Source: UBA9732 sp963649615 (GTDB lineage Bacteria; Spirochaetota; Spirochaetia; Sphaerochaetales; Sphaerochaetaceae). From it: DNA of 34,392 bases. Below are positions 1-8,961 of this stretch, piece after piece; position 1 is the stretch's first letter; the number at the start of each line of letters is the position of its first letter. A program made the position numbers and the translations under genes. The stretch is taken from contig CAVJIN010000014.1 in the NCBI GenBank assembly GCA_963649615.1, positions 1 to 34,392 of the forward strand, written 5' to 3'. The notes under the pieces were generated by a model. That model was not told where the DNA came from, made no database searches, and saw nothing but the letters and a program-made list of their open reading frames with translations.

Positions 1-21
1 CTCAATTGAGGTCCCTTTTTT
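1..21 (+). terminator. Right half of a probable intrinsic terminator, cut by the window edge
   Basis: The window opens with the palindrome CTCAATTGAG followed by GTCCC and six T residues. This is what the right arm and U-tract of a hairpin would look like if GGGAC lay just outside the window. It would end a + strand gene upstream and could also serve glnS, which converges on it and stops at 28. The left arm is not visible, so this is an inference. Confidence 0.4.
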
Positions 22-27
22 GATGTT

Positions 28-1746
28 TTACAGTCCAATCTTTGCTTTCTGCTTTGCCCAAGAATCCTTTAGGGTTACAGTTCTGTTGAAAATTGGATGT
101 TCTGCTGTAGTGTCATAGTCTGGAGTAAAATATCCACTTCTGATGAACTGCAGGTATTCACCTGGCTTTGCATCTGCAACAGAAGGCTCAATCTTTGCTT
201 CTTTCATGACAATGAGAGAGTTTGGATTAAGGTCATCAAGATAATTTCCAGTGGCTCCGCCTGGGTTTTCAGCTGCAAAAAGTTTGTCGTAAAGACGCAC
301 TTCTGCATTTACTGCATGCTTTGCACTTACCCAGTGGCTTGTTCCCTTGACTTTGCGACCGTCAGCTGTTTCTCCTCCACGAGATTCTGGGTCATAGGTG
401 CAGTGAACAACAGTTACGTTGCCGTTTTCATCCTTTGTACAGCTAGTGGCTTTAACGTAGTAGGCATTCTTTAGGCGAATTTCGTTTCCAATATAAAGAC
501 GATGATAGCCTTTAACTGGAACTTCCATGAAGTCTTCGCGTTCAATGTAAAGCTCGTTGGTAAATGGAATTTCGCGAGTCCCCATTGATGGGTCTTCTGG
601 GTTGTTTTCAGTTGTGAAATATTCAGTCTTGTCTGCAGGATAGTTGTCAATAATAAGACGAATTGGATCTAAAACAGCCATGACACGTTTTGCTCTCTTA
701 TTTAGGTCTTCACGAACGCAGAACTCCATAAGAGAGTAATCCACAACTGATTCTACTTTTGCAACACCAACACGATTAACAAAATCTTTCATTGACTCTG
801 GTGAATAGCCACGTCTTCTAATACCACTTATGGTAGGCATTCTTGGGTCGTCCCAACCAGTTACAATGCCCAATTTAACCAAATTGAGAAGCTTTCTTTT
901 GCTCATGACAAAATAGTTTATGTTGAGTCTTGCAAATTCATACTGATGAGGAGTGTGCTCAATGCCGTCAATGGAGCATGCCCAGTCGTAAGCCGGTCTG
1001 TGATCTTCAAATTCTAGGGTACAAATTGAGTGAGTAATTCCTTCAATTGCATCTGAGATAGGGTGTGTGAAGTCGTACATTGGATAAATGCACCACTTGT
1101 TTCCTGTTCTTGGATGTTCAGCAAACTTGATTCTGTATAGGGCCGGATCTCTCATGTTAATGTTTGGACTTGCCATATCAAGTTTTGCTCTAAGAAGGTA
1201 GGTTCCTTCTGGATATTTTCCTTCTCCCATTTCTTTAAAGAGTCTGAGGTTTTCTTCTATGCTTCTATTGCGGTCTGGGCTATCTTTACCTGGGGTAGTG
1301 AGGGTTCCACGGTTAATGCGAACTTCTTCTGGGCTCTGGCTGTCAACATAGGCCATTCCTTTTTTAATTAGATCTATTGCAATTTCATGAAGCTGATCAT
1401 AGTAGTCAGAGGCATAGTACTCATGCTTTCCCCAATCAAAGCCAAGCCATTTAATATCTGACTTAATGGAATCAATATATTCCATGTCTTCTTTTTCTGG
1501 GTTTGTATCATCTAGTCTTAAGTGACAAATTCCACCATATTTCTGAGCAAGTCCAAAATTTAGGCAGATGCTTTTGATGTGTCCAATGTGTAAATATCCA
1601 TTTGGCTCTGGTGGAAAACGAGTAACTATTTGATTGTTTGGTACTCTTCCGTTTGCTAGGTCATCTTCAATGATTTTTTCAATGAAGTTGAGAGGAGCTT
1701 TTTCTTTTGACTCGGTCTCATCAATGATGGTTTCATTCTTATCCAT
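28..1746 (-). CDS. glnS: Glutaminyl-tRNA synthetase
   Basis: This cytoplasmic class I aminoacyl-tRNA synthetase charges tRNA-Gln with glutamine using ATP. The 572-residue product carries the family block PPEPNGYLHIGHIKS at about 45-59, with the HIGH signature at 53-56, and the second ATP signature VMSKR at 280-284. Both sit close to their positions in E. coli GlnRS (about 554 residues). The remaining C-terminal half fits the two beta-barrel anticodon-binding domains. The first 40 residues are a polar extension. The start is supported by a GGAGG site six bases upstream. The gene stands alone, divergent from the sugar kinase. Its presence implies direct Gln-tRNA formation rather than only the GatCAB amidation route. 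GluRS is unlikely, because the HIGH-region block and the C-terminal domain are GlnRS type. Confidence 0.96.
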   Translation of the reverse strand: MDKNETIIDETESKEKAPLNFIEKIIEDDLANGRVPNNQIVTRFPPEPNGYLHIGHIKSICLNFGLAQKYGGICHLRLDDTNPEKEDMEYIDSIKSDIKWLGFDWGKHEYYASDYYDQLHEIAIDLIKKGMAYVDSQSPEEVRINRGTLTTPGKDSPDRNRSIEENLRLFKEMGEGKYPEGTYLLRAKLDMASPNINMRDPALYRIKFAEHPRTGNKWCIYPMYDFTHPISDAIEGITHSICTLEFEDHRPAYDWACSIDGIEHTPHQYEFARLNINYFVMSKRKLLNLVKLGIVTGWDDPRMPTISGIRRRGYSPESMKDFVNRVGVAKVESVVDYSLMEFCVREDLNKRAKRVMAVLDPIRLIIDNYPADKTEYFTTENNPEDPSMGTREIPFTNELYIEREDFMEVPVKGYHRLYIGNEIRLKNAYYVKATSCTKDENGNVTVVHCTYDPESRGGETADGRKVKGTSHWVSAKHAVNAEVRLYDKLFAAENPGGATGNYLDDLNPNSLIVMKEAKIEPSVADAKPGEYLQFIRSGYFTPDYDTTAEHPIFNRTVTLKDSWAKQKAKIGL

Positions 1747-1790
1747 AATTTCCTCCGTAGCCCTTCCAAAGGGGCCCTAAAGTGTTTCCG

Positions 1791-1820
1791 ATGATAGCAT
1801 AATACGTTAAAACATGCCAT
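1791..1820 (-). promoter_or_regulatory. Possible glnS promoter
   Basis: On the minus strand ATGGCA, 18 bases, then TATCAT, about 45 bases ahead of the glnS start. The leader between them contains a short GC-rich hairpin (GCCC/GGGC arms, near 1760-1780) just upstream of the ribosome site. The -35 match is only moderate. Confidence 0.35.
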
Positions 1821-1835
1821 AATCGTATTTATATT
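1807..1835 (+). promoter_or_regulatory. Possible promoter of the sugar kinase gene
   Basis: TTAAAA, 17 bases, TATATT. The expected start point lies near 1842 and gives a leader of about 30 bases that includes the GGAG site used by the kinase. It overlaps the divergent glnS promoter candidate. Confidence 0.4.
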
Positions 1836-1871
1836 AAAGAGTACGCGCCAAACGTGCAATATGGAGTAGTT

Positions 1872-2792
1872 ATGATAGTTTGTGTTGGAGAATCTTTGAT
1901 AGATGTTGTTTATAAAAATGGTACTGTTTCAGAAACTATTGGGGGATGTCCATTAAATGTTGCACTAACTACTGCTAGGCTTGGCTCTTCTACTGCACTT
2001 TTTACCAAGATTTCAAGTGATTCTTACGGAAATATGATTCTTGAAAAGCTTATTGATAATTGTATTATGTTTGACCCCCAGTTGTGCACTGGGGATCTTC
2101 CTACGTTGTGCAGTAAGGCTATAATTGACAGTGAAGGGAAAGCACAATACACATTTGATTGGCAGCAAACGGTAGTCGCAAACGTTACTGTTGCACAACT
2201 TTCTAACGCTTTCTCTGTCATGACGGACATTGATTTTATTATGACAGGTTCCTTGCTACTCACTTTTCCATCTACCAGAGACGCCATCTTTCCTGCAATA
2301 GATACTATAAGCCCAGCACCTGTAATTTTCTACGATCCTAATGTAAGGCCAATGGTTATTGAAGATATGTATGAGTTTAAAACAAATATGCTTCACTATG
2401 CTCAAAAATGTGAGATTGTAAAAATAAGTGAGGACGATTTAAATCTAGTTTTCTCAAATCTCTCACTGGAGGAAGCCATACAGGAGCTAAGAAAATACTG
2501 CAAGTTGCATCTTATTGTGACTTTGGGAGAACGAGGTTCCATGTGGTTTGCCCCAAACTTCACTACAAGTGTTGCTGCATGCCAAGTGGAAAAACTGGTT
2601 GATACCATTGGTTGTGGAGATGTTTTTTCTGGTTCAATTTTAGCACAGCTCCAAAAGAGAAAAGATGAAACCAAGAAAAGCATAAAAGATATAACTGAAA
2701 CAGAAGCTAAGGAAATGCTTGAATTTGCTTCAAAAATGGCGGCTGATAATTGCACAAAGAAAGGTTGTGATCCTAGTCCCAAAACTTTGTAA
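1872..2792 (+). CDS. PfkB-family carbohydrate kinase (fructokinase-like)
   Basis: This is a ribokinase/PfkB-fold enzyme that most likely phosphorylates a hexose such as fructose at the expense of ATP in the cytoplasm. The N-terminus MIVCVGESLIDV matches bacterial fructokinases. A GGCPLNVA substrate-binding block follows near residues 24-31, DPNVR lies near 155-159, and the PfkB signature DTIGCGD with the catalytic Asp is at 244-250. The signature has Cys where Ala is usual (GxGD otherwise intact). At 306 residues the length is normal. I chose the ATG at 1872 because GGAG precedes it at 1863-1866 and because homologues begin at this point; an in-frame GTG at 1854 would add six residues. Substrate specificity cannot be settled from sequence alone. 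The downstream htrA appears to have its own promoter. Confidence 0.85.
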   Translation: MIVCVGESLIDVVYKNGTVSETIGGCPLNVALTTARLGSSTALFTKISSDSYGNMILEKLIDNCIMFDPQLCTGDLPTLCSKAIIDSEGKAQYTFDWQQTVVANVTVAQLSNAFSVMTDIDFIMTGSLLLTFPSTRDAIFPAIDTISPAPVIFYDPNVRPMVIEDMYEFKTNMLHYAQKCEIVKISEDDLNLVFSNLSLEEAIQELRKYCKLHLIVTLGERGSMWFAPNFTTSVAACQVEKLVDTIGCGDVFSGSILAQLQKRKDETKKSIKDITETEAKEMLEFASKMAADNCTKKGCDPSPKTL

Positions 2793-2807
2793 TTATATTA
2801 GATTATA

Positions 2808-2836
2808 TTGGCATGGGTCTGCTTTTGCGTTACTAT
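2808..2836 (+). promoter_or_regulatory. htrA promoter placed for a leaderless transcript
   Basis: TTGGCA (one mismatch to consensus), 17 bases, TACTAT, then seven bases to the ATG at 2844. The predicted start point coincides with the start codon. It lies in the 51-base gap after the kinase stop. Confidence 0.55.
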
Positions 2837-2843
2837 TTTGGAC

Positions 2844-4127
2844 ATGAAGATTAAGAGCAAAGCGGTTAAGATTCTTTTGATTGTACTTGGAGCTATACTC
2901 GTGGTTTTGATAGGCTATGCATTGGTAAAATGGACCTCCGCAATAGAATCAAAACAGAGACAAAAGGAACTTAGAAGTGCTTTGCAAGATGTGATTAGCA
3001 CCTCTGGAGAAAAAGGTCTTTTGGAGATGGCCGGAGTCCCTGTAGATAACATCTACTATGGAGATTCTGGGGTAAGTCTTTTCCAAGGAAATGAAGGTTC
3101 TTGGAATTATAGTGAAGACGAGCTTCAGAATATTAGCATATTTGAGAAAAGCAACAAGGCAGTAGTTCACATTGAAACAAGGGTTTCAAATGATTCTTCA
3201 TATTTTGATGCCGTTCCTACTACTGATACAGGTTCTGGATTCTTGGTTTCTTCTGACGGCTATATTGTCACAAATGAGCATGTGATAGCAGATGCTTCAG
3301 TAATAACTGTATCTCTTTATGACAACTCTACTTATGAAGCCCAATTAATTGGAATAGATAGCGAGAACGATATTGCTGTAATTCGTATTACTCCAGAAGA
3401 TGGTGTTCAACTTACATATTTGACTTTTGGAGACTCAGATTCTCTTGTGGTTGGACAGAAGGTTCTTGCAATTGGTAATCCTTTTGGTTATGACAGAACG
3501 CTTGTCACCGGTTGCATTTCTGGCCTAAGTAGACCAATTAGAGATGAGGAGGGTAAGGTTCTTTTGGGTATGATTCAAACTTCTGCTCCTATAAATCCAG
3601 GAAACTCTGGAGGCCCACTACTCAACACAAAAGGTGAAGTAATTGGAATTAATACATCAATTTATTCTACCAGTGGGACTAGTCAGGGTATGAACTTTGC
3701 AGTAGCTTCAAATACTGCAGCAGATGCTGTTGCAGATCTTATAAAATACGGCAAGGTTACTAGGGGATGGCTTGATATTGTTCCTGTTCAACTTTCCCAG
3801 TCTATTGTTGATTATGCTGGTCTTAAGGTCTCAAAGGGGCTTTTGGTTAGCCAAGTGGTTTCAAACGGAAAAGCAGATAAGGCAGGGCTCAAAGCTGGTA
3901 CAACGCAGGTCTTATATGGTTCTTCTGTCATTTACTTGGGTGGCGATATTATTACTCAAGTCAACGGGGTGGATATTACAGATTATAATGATCTGTTTAC
4001 TTCGCTTTCAAATACAAAGCCTGGTGATAAGGTTTCCGTTGTAGTGAACCGTAATGGTTCAACTGTGAAACTCTCCATAGAACTTGTAGAACGTACAGAA
4101 GAGTATTTGAGCTGGATTTCTCAATAA
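2844..4127 (+). CDS. HtrA/DegP-type serine protease, membrane-anchored, one PDZ domain
   Basis: This is an envelope quality-control protease of the S1C family. An uncleaved N-terminal membrane segment (about residues 8-29, VKILLIVLGAILVVLIGYAL) follows a lysine-rich start and would place the protease outside the cytoplasmic membrane. The trypsin-like domain has the triad His146 (NEHVIA), Asp176 (ENDIAV) and Ser255 (GNSGGPLL). A single PDZ domain occupies about residues 300-420, with a GWLDI-like linker. The single PDZ and membrane anchor resemble DegS/HtrA rather than two-PDZ DegP. At 427 residues the length is typical. The start at 2844 is chosen because the signal anchor begins there; an in-frame TTG at 2808 falls in the -35 box. 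No Shine-Dalgarno site is seen. uvrB follows after 16 bases and may be co-transcribed. Confidence 0.92.
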   Translation: MKIKSKAVKILLIVLGAILVVLIGYALVKWTSAIESKQRQKELRSALQDVISTSGEKGLLEMAGVPVDNIYYGDSGVSLFQGNEGSWNYSEDELQNISIFEKSNKAVVHIETRVSNDSSYFDAVPTTDTGSGFLVSSDGYIVTNEHVIADASVITVSLYDNSTYEAQLIGIDSENDIAVIRITPEDGVQLTYLTFGDSDSLVVGQKVLAIGNPFGYDRTLVTGCISGLSRPIRDEEGKVLLGMIQTSAPINPGNSGGPLLNTKGEVIGINTSIYSTSGTSQGMNFAVASNTAADAVADLIKYGKVTRGWLDIVPVQLSQSIVDYAGLKVSKGLLVSQVVSNGKADKAGLKAGTTQVLYGSSVIYLGGDIITQVNGVDITDYNDLFTSLSNTKPGDKVSVVVNRNGSTVKLSIELVERTEEYLSWISQ

Positions 4128-4143
4128 AAATAGGAAGAATATC

Positions 4144-6216
4144 ATGACAGAGGAGCTTTCAAAACTTGATTCAAGTTGGGGTGGAGAATTGGTTCAGAAT
4201 GTCCATGGAGCAGTTCAATGGACAGATAAACCGTTTGTAGTTCATGCTCCTTTTGAAACTTCTGGGGATCAACAACAGGCAATAGATAAACTCTCTGAGG
4301 GAGTTCTCAATGGAGACAGATTTCAAACTTTAAAAGGTGTAACGGGGTCCGGAAAGACGTACACCATGGCAAAAATTATAGAGAAAGTGCAACGTCCTAC
4401 CCTCGTTTTGTCTCATAACAAGACTTTGGCTGCTCAGCTATACAAGGAGTTTAAGTCCTTTTTTCCGGAAAATCGTGTTGAATACTTTGTCTCCACATAC
4501 GACTATTATCAGCCTGAAGCTTACGTGCCCGGTAAGGACTTATACATAGAAAAAGACGCAGATATAAACGAAGAAATTGACCGTATGAGATTATCGGCAT
4601 CATTCTCGTTGATGGAGAGAAGAGATGTCATTGTGGTTGCAACCGTCTCGTGTATATTTAGTCTTGCAAATCCAGTGTCGCTTAGGGATATGACCCATGT
4701 TTTTAGAACTGGAATGGTCTTTAATCACAGGACAGAACTGGAGCAGCTGACAAGAATGCAATATGAGCGCAATGATATGGTGCTAACTCGTGGCTCGTTT
4801 CGTGTTCATGGGGATGTGATTGAGATTTTTCCGCCTTACTTGGAAAATGCTGTGAGAATTATGCTGGATTGGGATACTGTTGAGTCAATTCAGTGGTTTG
4901 ACCCTATCTCTGGCGAAAAGCAAAACAAGCAGGAAAGTTTTACGCTGTATCCAGCCAAGCAATTTGTCATGCCAAAAGAGCAAGTTGTGGCTGCTTTAGA
5001 CCGCATTCGCAAAGAGATGGAGGAGCAATATGAGTATTTCATGAATACTGGACATCCTCTTGAGGCAGAAAGAATTAAGACTCGTGTTGAGTATGACCTT
5101 GAGATGCTTCAGGAACTTGGTTATTGCTCTGGTATTGAGAATTATTCTAGGCCTCTTTCCAATAGGGCTCCGGGAGAAAGACCGGCTGTGTTACTGGACT
5201 ATTTTCAGCCAGATTTTCTTACCTTCATTGATGAGTCGCACGTGACGCTTCCTCAAATTGGTGCAATGTATGAAGGAGATCACTCTCGTAAGGTAAATCT
5301 TGTACAGTATGGATTTAGGTTGCCATCTGCCTTGGATAATAGACCTCTTAAATATGATGAATTTGATAGCGTAACGGGGCAGAGAATTTTTGTATCGGCA
5401 ACACCGGGGAAGCTAGAAAAACAGCTTTCTTCTCAAATTGTGTCTCAGGTGATTAGGCCTACGGGGCTTTTGGACCCAGAGATTATAGTACGTCCTACAG
5501 AAGGTCAAATGGAGGATCTTCTTGGTGAGATAAGAAAACGTACTGAAAACAAGGAAAGGGTGCTTGTGACTACGCTAACTAAACGCATGGCAGAAGACAT
5601 TGCCGATTTTCTTGCTTCCAAAGGAGTTAAAGTCCGTTACTTGCACTCTGAAATTGATACTATTGAGCGTGTTGAAATTCTAAAACAGCTCAGACTTGGC
5701 GAGTTTGATGTTCTAGTTGGCATAAATCTTCTTAGAGAGGGCCTAGATTTGCCTGAGGTCTCATTGGTTGCAATTTTAGATGCCGATAAGATTGGCTTCT
5801 TACGCAGCACTACGTCTTTAATTCAGACAATAGGTCGTGCAGCACGTAATGCAAACGGCAAAGTCATCATGTATGCAGACAGAATGAGCGACGCCATGAA
5901 CGAGGCCATCACGGAAACGCAAACTAGACGCTCCATCCAAATGAAATACAACCAAGAACACAACATCACCCCAAAGACTATCATCAAGGCAGTAGAGGAC
6001 ATCCTAGAACGCGAAAAGGCCGATGTTGTTGAAAATAGTAAACAAGATATCAAGATCATCAAGGCCGGTTTCAATCTTCTCAATCCAGCAGATAGAAAAC
6101 GCTATATAAAAGAACTTGAGACACAAATGCTCCAAGCTGCCAAAGATTTGGAATTTGAACGGGCAGCATTATTGAGAGATGAAATTCAGAATGTAAAGCA
6201 ACTTAAGTTTGACTAA
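4144..6216 (+). CDS. uvrB: Excinuclease ABC subunit B (UvrB)
   Basis: UvrB is the damage-verification helicase of nucleotide excision repair. It is loaded by UvrA and then recruits UvrC. Visible parts in order are the Walker A GVTGSGKT at 65-72, the damage-probing beta-hairpin YDYYQPEAYVP at 119-129, a DESH motif II near 366-369, a motif VI block QTIGRAARN near 561-569, and a C-terminal UVR motif (about 650-685, with LEFERAALLRDEI) that contacts UvrC. At 690 residues it matches the family length. The AGGAAG site eight bases ahead of ATG 4144 supports the start. It lies 16 bases behind htrA and converges with the thiamine ABC operon, only 17 bases separating the two stop codons. Confidence 0.98.
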   Translation: MTEELSKLDSSWGGELVQNVHGAVQWTDKPFVVHAPFETSGDQQQAIDKLSEGVLNGDRFQTLKGVTGSGKTYTMAKIIEKVQRPTLVLSHNKTLAAQLYKEFKSFFPENRVEYFVSTYDYYQPEAYVPGKDLYIEKDADINEEIDRMRLSASFSLMERRDVIVVATVSCIFSLANPVSLRDMTHVFRTGMVFNHRTELEQLTRMQYERNDMVLTRGSFRVHGDVIEIFPPYLENAVRIMLDWDTVESIQWFDPISGEKQNKQESFTLYPAKQFVMPKEQVVAALDRIRKEMEEQYEYFMNTGHPLEAERIKTRVEYDLEMLQELGYCSGIENYSRPLSNRAPGERPAVLLDYFQPDFLTFIDESHVTLPQIGAMYEGDHSRKVNLVQYGFRLPSALDNRPLKYDEFDSVTGQRIFVSATPGKLEKQLSSQIVSQVIRPTGLLDPEIIVRPTEGQMEDLLGEIRKRTENKERVLVTTLTKRMAEDIADFLASKGVKVRYLHSEIDTIERVEILKQLRLGEFDVLVGINLLREGLDLPEVSLVAILDADKIGFLRSTTSLIQTIGRAARNANGKVIMYADRMSDAMNEAITETQTRRSIQMKYNQEHNITPKTIIKAVEDILEREKADVVENSKQDIKIIKAGFNLLNPADRKRYIKELETQMLQAAKDLEFERAALLRDEIQNVKQLKFD

Positions 6217-6225
6217 TGAGGTTTG

Positions 6226-6244
6226 AAAAAAATCTAGTGCCTAG
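6226..6244 (-). terminator. Short hairpin plus U-tract ending the thiamine ABC operon
   Basis: On the minus strand CTAG-GCA-CTAG overlaps the stop codon of the ATPase gene and is followed by seven T residues. The stem is only four base pairs, so efficiency is uncertain. Confidence 0.35.
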
Positions 6245-7301
6245 TTAGTTTTCCATTGTTGAATTCAAGAATCTTAGTAATTCTTATTCCAATGGTAATC
6301 TTATCAGAAGCTGGCTTATAAGCAGTATAAGCTTTAATCTTTTGACCAGAATATTCTGCTGTCACAAGATATTCTTTCCCTAAGTATTCACATCTTACAA
6401 TTTGAGCATTTTCAAAACGAAGGTGAGGGAAGAATTCTGGGAAAGGAAGCTCTGGAATATCATTTACAACCATGTCCTCCGGTCTGAAGAAAATCCTATG
6501 CTCTGGTCCAAAACATTGGTATATGAATTTTGAAGCTTCCGTTTCAGGCACTCTAAGAGTTTTCAAGATTATATCGTAAGGTAATATGTTACATTCACCC
6601 ATAAAGGTTGCCACAAATTCAGTAGATGGTCTTCTGTAGATATCTTCCGGACTTCCCATTTGCTCAATTTTACCATTTTTAAGAATCACAATGTTGTCAG
6701 AGATGCTAAGTGCTTCTTCTTGATCATGGGTGACATAAAGAGTAGTTGTTCCAGTTTTGCGTTGGATATCCTTAATTTCGTTTCTAAGTGTTACTCTGAG
6801 TTTTGCATCTAAGGCAGAAAGAGGCTCGTCTAAAAGAAGTAGATCTGGTTTTGAAGCAAGAGCTCTGGCTAAAGCTACTCTTTGTTTTTCTCCGCCTGAC
6901 AGTTCGTCAATGTGACGTTTTTCATAGCCTCCAAGGTTAACAAGATCAAGGTAATTTGCTACTTCATTTTTGATTTTGTCCTTAGATAGCTTAAGATTCT
7001 TCATTGGATAAGCAATGTTCTGTTCTACGGTCATGTGTGGAAAAAGTGCATAGTCTTGGAAGACTTGGGCTATTTTTCTTTTATCTGGACTTAAATTTGT
7101 AACATCTTTTCCATTTATAAGAATGTTTCCACTTTGAGGTTGAAGAAGACCACTAATTAGGGATAGTGTTGTGCTTTTTCCACTACCAGATGGACCTATC
7201 AAAGCAACGAGTTCACCTTTTTTCACTGAGAAGTTCAGTTCCATTGCGAATTGTGGATATGATACTTTTATATTTTTACAACACAGGCCAAGTTCAGACA
7301 T
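6234..7301 (-). CDS. Thiamine-type ABC transporter ATP-binding subunit with C-terminal TOBE domain
   Basis: This cytoplasmic ATPase powers the importer encoded with it. It carries Walker A GPSGSGKST at 36-44, a Q-loop at VFQDYALFPH near 80-89, the signature LSGGEKQ at 134-140, Walker B LLLLDEP at 154-160 and the H-loop VTHDQEEA near 193-200. After about residue 235 comes a regulatory extension with the FRPEDM block typical of TOBE_2 domains. The total of 355 residues is like FbpC/PotA and far longer than E. coli ThiQ (232). The start overlaps the permease end by eight bases, which implies translational coupling. The substrate is inferred from the ThiB-like binding protein two genes upstream. 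By position it is thiQ, but the architecture is that of iron or polyamine ATPases, so no symbol is given. Confidence 0.9.
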   Translation of the reverse strand: MSELGLCCKNIKVSYPQFAMELNFSVKKGELVALIGPSGSGKSTTLSLISGLLQPQSGNILINGKDVTNLSPDKRKIAQVFQDYALFPHMTVEQNIAYPMKNLKLSKDKIKNEVANYLDLVNLGGYEKRHIDELSGGEKQRVALARALASKPDLLLLDEPLSALDAKLRVTLRNEIKDIQRKTGTTTLYVTHDQEEALSISDNIVILKNGKIEQMGSPEDIYRRPSTEFVATFMGECNILPYDIILKTLRVPETEASKFIYQCFGPEHRIFFRPEDMVVNDIPELPFPEFFPHLRFENAQIVRCEYLGKEYLVTAEYSGQKIKAYTAYKPASDKITIGIRITKILEFNNGKLTRH

Positions 7302-8943
7302 AACTTCTCCTTTTCAATGCTTCAGTAATAAGAAAAACAATAAAACAAACAACTATCAAAACACATCCCATTACACAAGCTCCCTGATAGTTGTATGAAC
7401 TTATTAACCTATAAATTTGAATAGGTAAAGTTTGATATTTTGTTGTTCCAAGTAGTAAGGTTGCATTTAATTCTCCCATGCTTAAAACAAAGGAAAACAT
7501 GGAACCTGTCAAAAGTGCTGGTCTAAGGAGAGGTTTTTCAATATGTCTAAATGTTCCTCTTGCGCTGTAACCCATTGTTTCTGAAGCATTAACTAAAGAT
7601 TCCGGGATTCTTCTGTAGACCGGAAGAACTGTTCTAATTATGAACGGCATTGTAATTACCGTATGAGCTAGAATAACAAGAACAATTGAAGGAATAAAAC
7701 TAAGATATTTTGAAATAATGAAATAACTTAGTCCTACTATTACGGAGCTAATCACCATAGGGAGCATAAGAACAACATCAACAGCAACTCCCATGCGGTT
7801 CTTTTTAACAATGAATGTGCAAATTCTTAAAGCGGCACCTGTTGCAAGAATGGAAGATGCCAGTGCAATAACCACACTGTTGATAATTGCCATTAGGCTT
7901 GAACTTCCAATTTGAAATAGTTTTACATAAGCAGAAACGGTAAAAGCATATTTTCCGGCTCTAGTTGCACTGCCCAAAAAAGACCTAGCAACAATGCTTA
8001 AAATTGGGCAAAGGATGAAGAGCAAAGAAAAAAGAAGGTAAACAATGATTCCAAAATGTTGAAAGAAAGATTTTGGTTTTCTTTGTACCTTAATTTGAGA
8101 TTGCTTAATGTTTTCTCCCTTGTTTTGCTTGTTCTGTGCCACCGAATATATTGTCATAACAATAATTGCAACTACCATGGAAAAAAGGCTTAAAGCACAC
8201 GCTTTGCCTGTATCCATGCTTATCTTTGCTAACCTATAGATCTCAACTTCCGTGGTGGTTAATGCAGGACCTCCGCCAAGGACAAGAATGATTGCAAAGC
8301 TGGTAAAACAGAATAAGAAAACAAGTGAAGCTGAACTAAAAATTGCAGATCTCAGCCTAGGAAGGGTAATTGTTCTAAAAACTTTAGATCTTTTTGAGCC
8401 TAGAGTTAGGGCAGCTTTTTCACAACTGTAATCAAGTTTTTGCCAGTATTCACTAACAATGGAAACTACCACAGGAAAATTGTAAAAAGCATGAGCCATA
8501 ATTACTGCAGTAAAGGAATAAAGAATCTTTAGAGGGGGCTCTTGAAGATGAAAAAGAGCCATTAGAGCTTTATTGAGAAAGCCACTGTTCCCATAGAAAA
8601 TCACAAATCCTAGGACAACTAGAATTGATGGAAGGACAAAAGGAACAGAGTAGAGTGCCTTCAGTAGTTTCTTTCCGGGGAATTTGTAGGTTGTCATTAT
8701 ATACGCACCGGGAAGACCTATAAGCAATGATGCAAGCGTACTTATTAACGCTTGCACCAATGTAAATACCATTATTCTTAGATAATAAGGGTTTGAAAAT
8801 GTTTCAAGTATCAAAGCAAACGAAGCTTGCCCATCTTTCAAAAAGGCCTGACTTAGCGTAATGCAGACAGGAATTAAAAAGAGGACGAAAAACAGTGCAA
8901 AGCCTGCTATTGGATATAAACTATAGAACGTTTGCTTTCTCAT
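7294..8943 (-). CDS. thiP: Thiamine ABC transporter permease (two fused permease domains)
   Basis: This is the membrane channel of the importer. The 549-residue protein contains two binding-protein-dependent permease domains in one chain, as in ThiP and FbpB, with about 12 hydrophobic segments. Each half has its EAA-type cytoplasmic loop: EKAALTLGSKRSKVFRTI near 179-196 and NASETMGYSARGTFRHI near 455-471. A basic linker with KVQRKPKS separates the halves. The length is close to E. coli ThiP (536). The gene starts 18 bases after thiB and overlaps the ATPase start by eight bases. The substrate is inferred from the partner binding protein; on its own the permease could also be read as an Fe3+ type. 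Confidence 0.87.
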   Translation of the reverse strand: MRKQTFYSLYPIAGFALFFVLFLIPVCITLSQAFLKDGQASFALILETFSNPYYLRIMVFTLVQALISTLASLLIGLPGAYIMTTYKFPGKKLLKALYSVPFVLPSILVVLGFVIFYGNSGFLNKALMALFHLQEPPLKILYSFTAVIMAHAFYNFPVVVSIVSEYWQKLDYSCEKAALTLGSKRSKVFRTITLPRLRSAIFSSASLVFLFCFTSFAIILVLGGGPALTTTEVEIYRLAKISMDTGKACALSLFSMVVAIIVMTIYSVAQNKQNKGENIKQSQIKVQRKPKSFFQHFGIIVYLLFSLLFILCPILSIVARSFLGSATRAGKYAFTVSAYVKLFQIGSSSLMAIINSVVIALASSILATGAALRICTFIVKKNRMGVAVDVVLMLPMVISSVIVGLSYFIISKYLSFIPSIVLVILAHTVITMPFIIRTVLPVYRRIPESLVNASETMGYSARGTFRHIEKPLLRPALLTGSMFSFVLSMGELNATLLLGTTKYQTLPIQIYRLISSYNYQGACVMGCVLIVVCFIVFLITEALKRRSYV

Positions 8944-8961
8944 TAACTTATCTCATTAATC

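Noticed and set aside
2808..2843. Upstream TTG start for htrA
   Set aside because: It coincides with the -35 hexamer and would put polar and aromatic residues before a normal signal anchor.
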